A stretch of DNA of 64,000 nucleotides from Symsagittifera roscoffensis (taxonomy: Eukaryota; Xenacoelomorpha; Acoela; Convolutidae): contig NC_087069.1 in assembly GCF_963678635.1 (NCBI RefSeq), positions 32,325,710 through 32,389,709 of the forward strand, given 5' to 3'. Positions within the stretch are counted from its first letter, which is position 1; every line of letters starts with the position of its first letter. The translations under genes and the position numbers were made by a program. Shown here piece by piece: positions 1 through 12,400 of this stretch. The notes under the pieces are model-generated. The model ran no database searches. It saw nothing but the letters and a program-made list of their open reading frames with translations, and was not told the DNA's origin.

Positions 1-410
1 ATTAAGGAATTAAAGTGTAGTGTTGGGGTTCTTTCGTTCTAAAACTTTTTGTGCTTTTGTAGGTGCAAAATCAACAGCATGAGTTGAGGATTCGGATGTT
101 GAGTTTGAGTGGGTTAGCTGGTCAATTGTAAATGCTTTATTTGTGTCACGAAGGTTTTCTTGTTGAGTCAAAAAGTTATCTAGTTCAAGCTAGAGTTGAT
201 TGTTGGCGATGAGACCAGGTATGTCGGGTTGGTTACTTGACATTGGCGAAAAGATAGAGGTAGCTTCAGTTGGTGAAGAGTGCGGGAAAAATTTCCTTAG
301 GAAGCTGGGAAAAATTGTGTTGCAAAGGTGGTTGAGAAAAATTTTTAGGTCTAGGTTCGGAGCCAAGGATTTTTTTTTGGGGTTTCTACAACAGAATTAT
401 TAAAATTGGA
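1..410 (-). pseudogene. Decayed ORF Y N-terminal-half remnant
   Basis: On the minus strand this stretch aligns by eye with the Pro/Ser/Thr-rich first half of ORF Y of the complete element (about 52.6-52.9 kb). Both contain a Glu-Leu-Asp-Asn-Phe segment followed by a Gln-rich run and a Ser/Thr-rich run. It is the most downstream visible piece of a minus-strand copy whose gag begins near 17.0 kb. Several stops and frame changes break it, so it cannot encode a full protein. No function is known for ORF Y. The alignment is weak because the region is low in complexity. Confidence 0.45.
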
Positions 411-519
411 AAATTTTATTAAGACGTCGTGAAAATTCTAATAACTTTGTACCTAGATATAATAGCTAATAAAAAAAACATAAATTTTTTGCGATCTAAA
501 CTCACAAAAAAAATCACAA

Positions 520-1320
520 TATCCAGATAGACAGAAGCATAACAAAAAAAACCAGTACACCTAAACATCGTCGTCGAATAAATCAAGTACATTCTACCGA
601 TAAAACGATTTCAGACCAACCAGGTTTAGTGAACAAAAACATTAGAAATTCATCTTAATCAAGTACACTGTGGAAATGAAGATGATGAACGTGAAAACGG
701 AAATACATTAGTTATAAACATGATAAAAAATAGAACAAAAGTATGAAAATTCAACACTTTAACAGTTACCAAAATGAGATCCTACCTCAATTTTTGACAA
801 ATCTAGCATTAAACCAATCAACAAAAATAAAATACTTTTCACACATGGATGACAATCAAACAAAAATAAACCATATATGTCAGTATACAACAAAAAAACG
901 CCCCATCTAAAAAAAGAGCAATCTGAATTTTTCCAAAAAAATTGAAAGTCCAAAGAATAAAAATATTCAATCACCAGACCTTGAAATAGATTTTTTAACA
1001 GGTTCAGGAGCAAATTCGAAAAAAATTTTGCGAATACGTGGAATGAAATTCATTCAATACCTCATAAACTTCCCTTCTCGAAACCTTTAGGCAAACTTGC
1101 CACAGCACAAGGCACAAGCTTAAAAATCAATGGCAAAACTCAATTATAAACAATATCAACAAGTACGATAGAGTTAAAACAATATTGAAGTAAATATTTC
1201 ATACAGATTTTAAACACAATCTAATAGGAATACCATTTATCACTTTAATTTCAAAAATCAACATTCTAAATAGTAAATTACAAATCAACGATAAATATTC
1301 AAAAAAAAGAGAAAACTTTA
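520..1320 (+). pseudogene. Decayed gag C-terminus and protease fragment
   Basis: This plus-strand piece matches the Gag tail and protease of the complete element (42,530-43,300). Recognisable parts are the Lys-His-rich stretch before the protease, the phrase reading Leu-Glu-Ile-Asp-Phe-Leu near 980, the protease active-site region near 1,000, and the Asn-Leu-Ile-Gly-Ile-Pro-Phe-Ile segment near 1,215-1,245. The catalytic Asp-Ser-Gly is changed to Gly-Ser-Gly, and stops occur in all frames, so it is dead. It lies in the opposite orientation to the surrounding minus-strand copy, and so looks like a separate insertion or an inversion. Confidence 0.7.
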
Positions 1321-1329
1321 AACGTTTTT

Positions 1330-1841
1330 CGAAGAATTTATAAATGTTGGTGATAAAATATGATTGGTAAGTTAGTAATTTTTTATAGATAGTTTTATCA
1401 ATATTATAATTGGTTTATAATTACGAGTTTAGAACTTGTTGCAGGTATCCGGGACTTAGAAATTTTGGTTTTTAATTTTTTTTTGTAGTAAAGGACAGGT
1501 GAAAAAATTCACTTTTAGAGGTCTGAGCAGTGAACTCTTGAAGAGAAGAGAGATGTAGTTGTTTGGTTTGGGTAGACAGAGGAAGATAGTTTGATCGTGT
1601 TTCAAAGGTGGGTCTTGCGATTCCACTCCGGAATGTAACGGAGTTTTCAACTCCCTTTGCTGCTCGTTCCTTTGGCTCTAAGAAATCTTTTACATCATAT
1701 TGCATTTATTTATATACATCTTGTTATTGAAGTCAATCTTCACTTATGATTTTTTATTAGTTATTTTTGCAAAAGCGTTTTTATTAATATTTTTTAAAGA
1801 GTCGCCCATCTTAGAGCAACTCTCGACAAAGTTAGAATGTC
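1330..1841. other. Unassigned spacer with short pol-like start
   Basis: Bases 1,330-1,450 resemble the start of the plus-strand pol module at 18,240-18,350 (shared words around a tttatcaat and a tttata tract). From about 1,456 to 1,841 I see no coding signal and no similarity to the retroelement. That part is more G+C-balanced than its surroundings and may be part of the inserted repeat that follows. Confidence 0.3.
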
Positions 1842-1925
1842 GGTCAAAAAGCGTGGCTTTAGCGCGGTGGAATAGTCTTGCTCAGAACGTCTCTCTGGTC
1901 GGTGAGGCCAGGAGTATGCTTTTAT
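1842..1925 (+). repeat. SINE-like repeat, copy 1
   Basis: About 80 bases match, on the opposite strand, a segment at 54,961-55,065. Shared landmarks in order are a ggtca/aaagcgtgg start, tagcgcggtgg, ctcag.acgtc, ctctctggt and ggccaggagt. The tagcgcggtgg word (1,860-1,870) resembles an RNA polymerase III box A as found in tRNA-derived SINEs. I do not see a convincing box B, so the tRNA origin is an inference. It interrupts the minus-strand retroelement copy between the ORF X and ORF Y remnants. Confidence 0.5.
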
Positions 1926-2079
1926 CTTCTCTCTGGGTAGAGTCTCTTTCTGTGTTCAACTTTTTATTTCATTTTTATCAGTTTTTTTTCTCATTTTATT
2001 TGCTTGTGTCTTTTGTCAAAATTAGAAAATTTTAATTTGGTTTTGTCTTTTAACGTTTTATTGTTTTCTTTGGTGTCAA

Positions 2080-3250
2080 CAAAAAACTTGAAAGTGAGTT
2101 TCAAAGATTAGTTTATCCAGTTTTAATTTGTGTTTATTCCAGTTTGATATGTTCTCGTATATCTTTGTAGATGTCGTGTCTATATTGTCATCGCATTAGT
2201 GTCCACTTATGTAATCTATTACTGTCAAGATGTTGACCAAATAGGAGAAGGGGTGCTCCGAATGTATTTCCATCTAATGGTAGAAGTATATTAGTGGTTA
2301 AATTGACACCATTTGTGTGAAATTTAGGGGAAAGGTAGTAGTTGGAGTTTGACCTGTTGTTGAAAAAATTGATGATAGTGATAGGAGTTCTGGAAGTGAG
2401 AAGGAGGTGTCTGAGGATATATCTACAGGGTCGTTTTTTGAACTTGGTTCGCCTTGAGTGAATGCTTGAGTATTTCAATGCGGAAAAAGTTGGTTTGGTA
2501 TTGGCGGAATAAAAAAGTTTTCACGAATCTTTTTGGGAGTTGCTGTTGATCCTAAATAGTCCGATTGAATATTCGGAGTATTTTGTTGTGAAACTGTTTG
2601 AATTATTAGGAGGTACTTTGGAATGTATTACTAGAGAGATCTGAAGGGTTTGGAGATGGTGATGGGGTCATATTAAAATGAACTCTGGGTTTTGCAAAGT
2701 TTCGCTTTCTTCGGGTATGGATGATTTGTCTATCTATTGTAGATGTTTGTTTTTAGTTTTGGCTTGAATGTCTAATCTTATTAAGTTCTGGCTAGAATGA
2801 AAGCTAAATGGTTCGTATTGTCGTTCACTTAGAGTGGCGTGGCGGATTGCTGGCATTAAAAGTTCTGTTAATGATGCGTGTCTTTCTCCGAATGTATAAG
2901 AATTTTCTTGGAATGAAATGTGTGTAGATAAGTAGGATTAAATTGTTTAACTAGATGTTCGTGTTGTTGAGAAATTTCGGAACTTAGTGGTCGGTGGATA
3001 TTGCTGCGTTGTTTGTTGAATCGCAATTTTGAAATATTTTGACTTTTTTCTTTTTTTTTAGTTAAAACTATGTTGCTTATAGTCTTCTTCTGTAAACATG
3101 ATTGAGAGGATTGTTGCTAGTGCGTAAGTGATTATTGTTTTTTTCTATGCATTGACAAATTTTCAAAATTAGGGAAAGAAGAACGGTGAGAAAAATTACA
3201 AAAAGAAGAAAGAAGTCTTTCTTTTTGAATAATTGTTGTAACATTTAAAG
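2080..3250 (-). pseudogene. Decayed ORF X copy
   Basis: Read on the minus strand, the upper part (about 3,050-3,250) encodes a hydrophobic stretch matching the membrane-segment start of ORF X at 48,381. The lower part (2,080-2,290) encodes a block close to GQHLxSNRLHxW followed by xQYRxDIxxDIR, matching the C-terminal block of ORF X near 49,390-49,470. Stops break the frame. It lies downstream of the pol remnant in the same orientation, which preserves the pol-ORF X order of the complete element. The env expected next is absent. Confidence 0.7.
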
Positions 3251-3774
3251 AGTTGTTGAATTTTTGTACCTGAGGAGGTGGTCAAGGATTTTTGGGAAGT
3301 TTTTGTAAGCTTTTATGAAGCAGTAGAAAAAGGACAAAGAAGCTGCAAAAAATGATGACAACAGTATATCAGTATGATTCTACAGTATCTATGGTAAAAA
3401 AACAGACTTGAAATTTTTTTTTTTTAAATTGAAAAAAGTTTTGAAATGACTGTTTTAAAACATTGAGTTGGTCAAAAGAGAAGCATTTGAGAAAAGATAT
3501 AATTCATCAGAAAAATTTTTTTGAGTTGAAAACCAAGTGTGGACGAATTGTTTATTGACTTTTGACAATTGTGTTGAATATGGGTACTTTTTGGTGAAGG
3601 ACAGTCTGGAGTTTCAGGATTGAATATCCTAGTTTGTTTCCATTGTATTAGAAGTTTTGTGAAGTTGTATCAACTGAGGCTAAGTGATCAAGTCGGATTT
3701 TGTCTTTAGGCTTATTCAAAAAAAATTTTGGGGGAAATGTGGGGTATTAGTTGAGACAATATTGTTGATTTTTG
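3251..3774 (-). other. Spacer between decayed pol and ORF X
   Basis: Minus-strand equivalent, by position, of the poorly coding 47,560-48,380 spacer in the complete element. No gene is recognised. It ends at the left breakpoint of the 5.6-kb tandem duplication. Confidence 0.35.
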
Positions 3775-6700
3775 AACTAGTTGTTAAAGACTTAAATTGA
3801 AATATTGAGAAGATAATTGATATAAATTGAAATTATCTGAGTATAATGAAGGTATTCTAGTTATATTTTAATTAATTACGAGGGCTTCTGAAATTCAACT
3901 TTAGTATTTTAGATTGTGGAAGGAAAGGTTTAGAATCTTTTCATGGTTGACTTCGGAGTTGTGATGATTTGCGATGTTGTGTACTTTTGTTTCTTGTAGT
4001 AAGATGTTTTCTTCTAGTTTGCAATTAACCCTTTGTTTTTGAGTTATTTGCTTTTAGTTAGTTTCGTATTTTTTGGGGGTTTTTTCAAATAATTGTTTTT
4101 GTTTTGTTTTTAGTAAACATGATGAATGATTCAAGTGTGTACTTTCCCGTTGGTCATTGATTTCTAAGGGTTTTTGTACAACTTTAGTCCTGTAAATGAG
4201 TATAGTTGTGTTAACTCGCGAAGAGCGTGTTCTTTTAGGTGATATGGTGAAAGATTTTGTTTTTGTTAGAATGGTGAAAGATAGTTTTTGTTAGAATCAG
4301 TAAGTTCAAAAGTAGCATCAGTGGGTTTGTCAATTATTTGACATGGTCCTGTTCTGTTAGGTCGCAAATTTTTAGATATTTCTTGTTGTGGTTAAATCTT
4401 TGCAACAAAACATGGGTTTTAGTTTCTCTATTGGAGGCTGGTGTGAAATGTGAATTTATCTGTGATTGAATATTTTGTCTTTGCATGTGTTCCAGAGGCT
4501 ATTTTTAAGATTTGTTGTGATGAAGTTGATATTCATTGTGTGTATGTAGTGGTAATTTATAGCAAAGGGAATCTTTAGTTGGCTGACAGTAACCTTGAGC
4601 GTTTTTTGAGGAGTTTGCTGTTGTTATTTGTGAACTATAAGCTAACGAGAATAGCCTTACGTCAGTTGACCATTCGGTGTAAATTTTATCTTTTCCTATT
4701 ATGATACATCTAAGATATTACTGTATGTAACAGGTTTACCTTCGACTGAACCTATAGTCAACGGGGCATGATATGTTCGGCGCTTTTGCTTAATGTTAAT
4801 AAGATAGCATAATTTGATGATTTCATTATTTATGAAATCAGTGACTTGTTTGTGACAAGGATATTTGTTATTTCAAATTTGGCTATCCAATGTTCGTAGA
4901 ATGCTGTATATGTAAAAAAGCATTACAACGAGGCACAAGGTTGAGTGCTACATAGTGGGTAACGCATCAACTTTTACCGTAATGTATGAAATTCCTTCTG
5001 ATGAGGGCAATATAGGACCTTTTGTGTCAAATAATATTCTGTGATTGAAAATTAAACTATGTCTTTTAAATTCTTTTTTTTCTGCTATTTGTTTTTGTTG
5101 TGGATAAGGTTTTTTAATTGACAAATTATGCAAGCATTACATTAGACTTTTATCCAAATTGGCGCATTTCGAAAGTAGAAGTATGAATAAAGTTTGAGTG
5201 ATTTTTTCTGATCCTGCATGTATTTTGTATTTAGGGAACGTGAAATGTGAAACGCTAGAAGTATTAAACTCAATGATAGACAGGGTGTTTTGTCTCTGTG
5301 GTTTGATTTTTCAAAAGGTTATTATTCTCCTTTTTTGTTGTGTTTTTGAATTTTCTGAAAAAACTAGGTAGTGTTCTATTTCCTAAAAGTGTGATATCTG
5401 CTTTTATAGATTTTATTTCATACTTATGCCAGGCATTTAGTTGTCTCAAAAAACAGGGTCAAAATTCTGGTTTTTTTGTAGTAATTCTAGTGTTTCTTTT
5501 CTGTAATCGGTAGAAAGATATTTTTATATTTGGTTTTTGAGAGAGTTATATTGTCTAAAGGGTCTGGTAAATTAAGAAACTTAAACTTAGTAATAGTATA
5601 TTTCGAATTCAATTCGGGGGGTACTGTAAATTAATGCTTTCAGTTACATTTTTTTTTATTAAAGAGAACATGTTTTTGCCATACAAAGTTTCTAAGTGAT
5701 TGTTGTTGTGTGTTGTTTTTGATCCATGATGAGTATGGGATTCGTTTAAAAGTAGATTTTTTTGAACAAACGTACTTGGTAATGGTTCTCTTGGCAATCA
5801 AGTTATAATGGAAAATACTCTTCATTTTTTATTTGCATGTTGTCGCGATTGATTTTTACTGCATTTTTGCATTCCAATCCCTTGATATTTTGTCTTTTGC
5901 AAGGAAAATTTTTTTATTTTGTGGTATTTTTACGGTTTTTTTCTTTGTTATTGGTTGAGGTGGCGTGTTTTGACTAATAGTGTCGGTGGTTTATTTATGT
6001 GTAGGTGCAAAAATTCGTCAAAATAAATTGAAATCTATTGACTTTATGGTTTGTGTTTAGTTGTTGTGTGAGTAGGAAAATTATTTGGTTGGTGATGTGT
6101 AAATAAACCTGTTGGATGTTTTGATCCAAATTTTTAAAATTCATATTCTATAAGAGTATATATGGTAGCTGTGCATTCTGTCATAAGTGCCGAGAGTCTA
6201 ATCTCGGCTGTTGTAAATAGTCTTGAGATAAGCTTCAATTTTTTGTTTTGCCTAACGCTGTGCCAATTCCAAAATTTGAAGCGTCACAATTAGCAAAAAA
6301 TGGTTGATCTAAATCCAGAATCGTGTTTGATATCTGTTCTATGATGAAGATTTTTTTCATCGAAACGTTTTTGATGTCCTAATGTCTAATCAAATTGGAT
6401 ATACTAGCAATTTATAGACATCGTTGTTAAAAATTTAGCAATCCAAGAAATTCTTGGATTTTCTTTTCATTTGATGGAGATTGGAATTTCAATAAAGCAT
6501 CTATTCGAAATTTTAGGAAATGTGTTGCCTTCACAAATACGTCCACGGAATTTAACACGGTTAAGAAAGGAACATGAGTTATCTGGGGCTGCCTTCAGTT
6601 TTTTTAAAATAAAATCTGATGATATTGATCTAATATTTTAAACATTCCGTGTTTTGTTTGAGATTGTATAAAAATATTGTCTCGATATGTTAGAAAATTC

Positions 6701-8240
6701 TTACTTAGGATGAGTGGTCGTAAAACTTTTCTCATAAAGACTGAAAAAATGCTGGAAAATCCATTCAAAAGTCTAATAAATTCGTACTGTTGGTTTTCAA
6801 TAATTAATTGTGCTGAAGTGTCGTGGTTTCTCGTCTAATGATATTTGATAACATGCGCTGTTCATGACAGCAGTTATATATTACTGTCCATTTGTTTCGG
6901 TGAGTCTCATTTGGATTGGTTCAATGGGCCATTTACATTTAGATTCATCAAATAGTGAATTGAGATATTTTGCGTCTAAGACATTTCTAAGTGATTCGCC
7001 TTCAGCGAGAATGATAACAGGGTTTATGAAGATATTTCGTTTCGTTTCGGTTGTTCTTCTTCAGTTACTGGTGAGGTAATTTCATATTAATCCAGAATGT
7101 ATAGTAATCCGTTCATTTTATATTGTTGTTGAATTGGTACTTTTTGTGCTTGTTACATGTTGAAAACTGCGTCAGGTTTAAGATGGAGGTGTAAAGGTGA
7201 TTTTATTTTTCAAACATCACATTTTGATATAGCATGAGCCATTGGGTGTTTTTGTAATAGTTCTACTAATATATCAATTTGTTGTCGGTTGTATTGAGAT
7301 TGTGGAAAACTGAAAATTGATGGAAAGTTTTGTTATTCATTTCTATAATTCAAAGTTTGAAATGTAGGTATAGAACAAGGTGTTTTTGTGAACTAATCTA
7401 TATTTTGCTTAGAGTCGTTTGTAGTAATTTTAATGGTTAGTTCTTCAATAAGCATCGTCGATTTACAAATGTCCAGTAGCTTTAAAACAACGTTTACTCT
7501 AAATACTCTTTCTTCAGTTGGATAAAATGTTGCATTTGTTTCGCAATGTCCTAAAAAACCTAGGGGTAATGTAATTTTGTACGATCAGTTGTTGCATACG
7601 CGTGAAGAATTTATGTCTGAGTTTATATCTTTCGTATTTTTAAGGGACGAGATTGCTACTCGTAAAAACTTATGGATTGGTTTAAGTTCAAGTCATACAT
7701 GTATAACAGTTGTCTATTTTGATCAACTTTGTATTGATAAATTTGATTTATAGAAATGTTATATTCACTTCCGGATAGTAGTTTCAAGTGTTTGCGTTTT
7801 TGATTGTATATAGAGTAAAATTTTGTTAAAATGTGGAGGTTGTTTATTTAGTCTTTGAAAAAAGGTTAGAGATGTAATATTTAATCTCGTATACTTTTCT
7901 TTTACATACAATTTGCTATTCAAAACAATATTAGCGGGAACTTATTTGGTTATAAACGGTTTTCCAACAATTTTTTCATGTAAACGGTTTTCCATCTGTG
8001 ATATGGAATATTTGTCTGAAGGGTTTATTTAAAAGCTTAACTTGGCTTCGAGTCGGAACAAGGCTTAATTGTTTTTTTTCTTCCACAATTGGCAAAACTT
8101 AATCCTTGCGATGTGGCTAATTTAATTGAAGTTTGCAAAAATTATAGTCTTGGATGTAGAATTTGGATAACGTTACATGTGGGGATTATTATAATAATCG
8201 ATTCTGCTCCTGAATCAATTAGAAAATTAATTTTGAGTTA
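3775..8240 (-). pseudogene. Decayed pol (protease-RT-RNase H-integrase), unit 1
   Basis: Minus-strand pol remnant. In order along the minus strand are: protease LIDSGAES (about 8,195-8,222); the segment after protease (7,900-8,090); RT motif A region reading TAVMNSACYQ (about 6,840-6,880, active Asp changed to Val); a Y-R-D-N version of the RT catalytic motif (about 6,690); RNase H NCDASNFGIG (about 6,250-6,300); and integrase core fragments with PSSEG near 5,000 and WIAKF near 4,880. Frames break repeatedly. Both the RT and integrase active sites are damaged, so it is non-functional. Same family as pol at 43.1-47.6 kb. Confidence 0.85.
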
Positions 8241-9427
8241 TGCTGATTGAAAATTGTCTCTCTTTGGTTTTTCTGAGAGAATGGAAATTGTCCGAATTTT
8301 TTCTTTAGGTCGTTGTATTTGATTTGTTATGTTTTATTAAACAATTTTCATTTTTGAACTGTTTTTAATAGTTTTTGGAATGTATTTTGTTTGATTTTGG
8401 CTATCGTTTGGCTTTTCGAGGTTAGAAATGCTTGCATTGTTTTGATAATAATTCTCATCGATTGGTATTTCGTATTCGTTGTCGACTTGAAGTATGTTCC
8501 TTAAAAGGATCCTTTTTGTTTCGCTTTCGTCGTCTGTGGTTTTGCAATGAATGTGACTCAGTTGTAATTCCGAATTTCCAGTATCGTCAATATCGGAGGG
8601 TCTGGTTGATCTTCTTCTGTTTGGATTGTTGTTGTTTTGATTCCTAGAGCTATCAAGGGATCTATTTTTGTTATTGTTGTTATTTGGTCTATTGTTGGAG
8701 TAAATTCGTGGTCTGTTTTTAGAATAATTTCGACTTCTATTGTTTGAACAATTTCGATTTAGATAGTTTGATGAGTTTCTTAAAAGATCATTAGAATAGT
8801 ATCTGTTCCGGGTTCGAGTAGGAACCATTTCTGTTATAGTTTGAGAATTTGATCTCGGAAAAATACTGCGAAATGGAAAAAGTTATTTCCGTTAGAAGGG
8901 AAAAGTTATTTCAATATTGATTGTTTTGAACGTTTGATCTGTTTTATCTTTTTTGAGAATAATTTTGTAAATTTTTTTCTGTCTGTTGTTCTTCGGCGAA
9001 AATTATTTTGAAAAGGTGATTGTTGCCTATAACTAAAAAAGCTGTCAGGAAGGGTTTTCCTGAAGTATTATTACTGTGAATGTTTTTGTTTGGTAGATTT
9101 TGATCTTTTTTTTTCATATATTGGTAAAATATTTATTTGGTTCTCTAGGTTTCTGTGGTTTGTTTTGATCATAATGTTGTTTTTGTCTACATTCAGCAAT
9201 GCTTTGTCCATATCTACGACAAAAATTGCACCATTTTTTTTTGAATGATGGATTCTTTTCATAGGTATTTAATATTTGAATGAATTTTTTCTGCTAACTC
9301 GTTGTCAGATTCATGTCCATTATTTATTTGTGAAGTTATTATCTGAATAATAATTAAATACTTCTCGAAATGATGATGGATGTGATGCTATTTTTTATAT
9401 TGCAATCTTACATAGTGGTGGTGTTAG
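8241..9427 (-). pseudogene. Decayed gag C-terminal half, unit 1
   Basis: Minus-strand gag remnant. The longest open part (8,337-8,828) encodes the Asn/Arg/Ser-rich nucleic-acid-binding tail and the IDDTGN block just before protease. The zinc knuckle lies at about 9,170-9,240 and reads C-x2-C-x4-Q-x4-C, with glutamine in place of the histidine zinc ligand. The gag is cut at 9,427 by the duplication junction, so its capsid part is missing from this unit. Confidence 0.8.
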
Positions 9428-9428
9428 C

Positions 9429-12400
9429 AACTAGTTGTTAAAGACTTAAATTGAAATAGTGAGAAGATAATTGATGTAAATTGAAATTATCTGAGTATAA
9501 TGAAGGTATTCTAGTTATATGTTAATTATTACGAGGGCTTCTGAAATTCAACTTTATATTTTAGATTGTGGAAGGAAAGGTTTAGAATCTTTTCATGGTT
9601 GACTTCGGAGTTGTGATGATTTGCGATGTTGTGTACCTTTGTTTCTTGTAGTAAGATGTTTTCTTCTAGTTTGCAATTAATCCTTTGTTTTTGAGTTATT
9701 TGCTTTTAGTTAGTTTTCGTATTTTTTGGGGGTTTTTTCAACTAATTGTTTTTGTTTTGTTTTTAGTAAACATGATGAATGATTTAAGTGTTTACTTTCC
9801 TGTTGGTCATTGATTTCTAAGGGTTTTTGTACAACTTTAGTCCTGTAAATGAGTATAGTTGTGTTAACTCGCGATGAGCGTGTTCTTTTAGGTGATATGG
9901 TGAAAGATTATTTCTATATTGAAATTTTTAAATTTTGTTAGAATCAGTAAGTTCAAAAGTAGCATCAGTGGGTTTGTCAATTATTTGATATGGTCCTGTT
10001 CGGCTAGGTCGCAAATTCTTAGATATTTCTTGTTGTGGTTAAATTTTTGCAACAAAACATGGGTTTTAAATTCTCTATTGGAGGCTGGTGTGAAATGTGA
10101 AATTATCTGTGATTGAATATTTTGTCTTTTTAGTTTTGATGAAGTTGATGTTCCTTGTGTGTATGTAATGGTAATTTATAGCAAAGGGAATCCTTAGTTG
10201 GCTGACAGTAACCTTGAGCGTTTTTTGAGGAGTTTGCTGTTGTTATTTGTGAATTATAAGCTAACGAGAATAGCCTAACGTCAGTTGACCATTCGGTGTA
10301 TTTCTTATCTTTTCCTATTATGATACATCTAAGATATTACTGTAGGTAACAGGTTTACCTTCGACTGAACCTTTAGTCAACGGGGCATGATATGTTCGGC
10401 GCTTTTGCTTAATGTTAATAAGATAGCATAATTTGATGATTTCATTATTTATGAATTCAGTGACTTGTTTGTGACAAGGATATTTGTTATTTCAAATTTG
10501 GCTATCCAATGTTCGTAGAATGCTGTATATGTAAAAGAGCATTACAACGATGCACAAGGTTGAGTGCTACATAGTGGGTAAACGCATCAACTTTTACCGT
10601 TATGTATGAAATTCCTTCTGATGAGGGCAATATAGGACCTTTTGTGTCAAATAATATTCTGTGATTGAAAATTAAACTATGTCTTTTAAATTCTTTTTTT
10701 TCTGCTATTTGTTTTTGTTGTGGATAAGGTTTATTTAATTGACAAATTATGCAAGCATTACATTAGACTTTTATCCAAATTGGCGCATTTCGAAAGTAGA
10801 AGTATGAATAAAGTTTGAGTAATTTTTTCTGATCCTGCATGTATTTTGTATTTAGGGAACGTGAAATGTGAAACGCTAGATTAAACTCAATGATAGACAG
10901 GGTGTTTTGTTTCTGTGTTTTGTTTTTTCAAAAGGTTATTATTCTCCTTTTTTGTTGTGTTTTTGAATTTTCTGAAAAAACTAGGGAGTGTTCTATTTCA
11001 TACTTATGCCAGGCATTTAGTTGTCTCAAAAAACAGGGTCAAAATTCTGGTTTTTTTGTAGTAATTCTAGTGTTTCTTTTCTGTAATCGGTAGAAAGAGA
11101 TTTTTATATTTGGTTTTTGAGAGAGTTATATTGTCTAAAGGGTCTGGTAAATTGAGAAACTTAAACTTATTAATAGTATATTTCGAATTCAATTCGGGGG
11201 GTACTGTAAATTAATGCTTTCAGTTACATTTTCTTTTTGTATTAAAGAGAACATGTTTTTGCCATACAAAGTTTCTAAGTGATTGTTGTTGTGTGTTGTT
11301 TTTGATCCATGATGAGTATGGGATTCGTTTAAAAGTAGATTTTTTTGAATAAACGTACTTGGTAATGGTTCTCTTGGCAATCAAGTTATAATGGAAAATA
11401 CTCTTCATTTTTTATTTGCATGTTGTCGCGATTGATTTTTACTGCATTTTTGCATTCCAATCCCGGTGAAATTTTGTCTTTTGCAAGGAAAAATTTTTTA
11501 TTTTGTGGTATTTATACGGTTTTTTTCTTTGTTATTGGTTGAGGTGGCGTGTTTTGACTAATAGTGTCGGTGGTTTATTTATGTGTAGGTGCAAAAATTC
11601 GTCAAAATAAATTGAAATCTATTGACTTTATGGTTTGTGTTTAGTTGTTGTGTGAGTAGGAAAATTATTTGGTTGGTGATGTGTAAATAAACCTGTTGGA
11701 TGTTTTGATCCAAATTTTTAAAATTCATATTCTGTGAGAGTATATATGGTAGCTGTGCATTCTGTCATAAGTGCCGAGAGTCTAATCTCGGCTTTTGTAA
11801 ATAGTCTTGAGATAAGCTTCAATTTTTTGTTTTGCCTAACGCTGTGCCAATTCCAAAATTTGAAGCGTTACAATTAGCAAAAAATGGTTGATCTAAATCC
11901 AGAATCGTGTTTGATATCTGTTCTATGATGAAGACTTTTTTCATCGAAACGTTTTTGATGTCCTAATGTCTAATCAAATTGGATATACTAGCAATTTATA
12001 GACATAGTTGTTAAAAATTTAGCATTCCAAGAAATTCTTGGATTTTCTTTTCATTTGATGGAGATTGGAATTTCAATAAAGCATCTATTCGAAATTTTAG
12101 GAAATGTGTTGCCTTCACAAATACGTCCACGGAATTTAACACGGTTAAGAAAGGAACATGAGTTATCTGGGGCTGCCTGCAGTTTTTTTAAAAAAAAATC
12201 TGATGATATTGATCTAATATTTTAAACATTCCGTGTTTTGTTTGAGATTGTATAAAAATATTGTCTCGATATGTTATAAAATTCTTACTTAGGATGAGTG
12301 GTCGTAAAACTTTTCTCATAAAGACTGAAAAAATGCTGGAAAATCCATTCAAAAGTCTAATAAATTCGTACTGTTGGTTTTCAATAATTAATTGTGCTGA

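Larger units (their letters stand above)
3775..9427. repeat. 5.6-kb tandem duplication, unit 1
   Basis: The segment starting aactagttgttaaag at 3,775 and ending ggtggtgttag at 9,427 is repeated in the same orientation at 9,429-15,051. Small substitutions and short indels separate the two units throughout; both carry the minus-strand pol and gag C-terminal half. The right breakpoint falls inside gag, the left one downstream of integrase. By eye they agree at roughly 95 percent or better; this was not computed. Confidence 0.9.

Noticed and set aside
1842-1925. A tRNA gene
   Set aside because: Only a box A-like word is present; no cloverleaf, no convincing box B, and it is repeated in diverged form.
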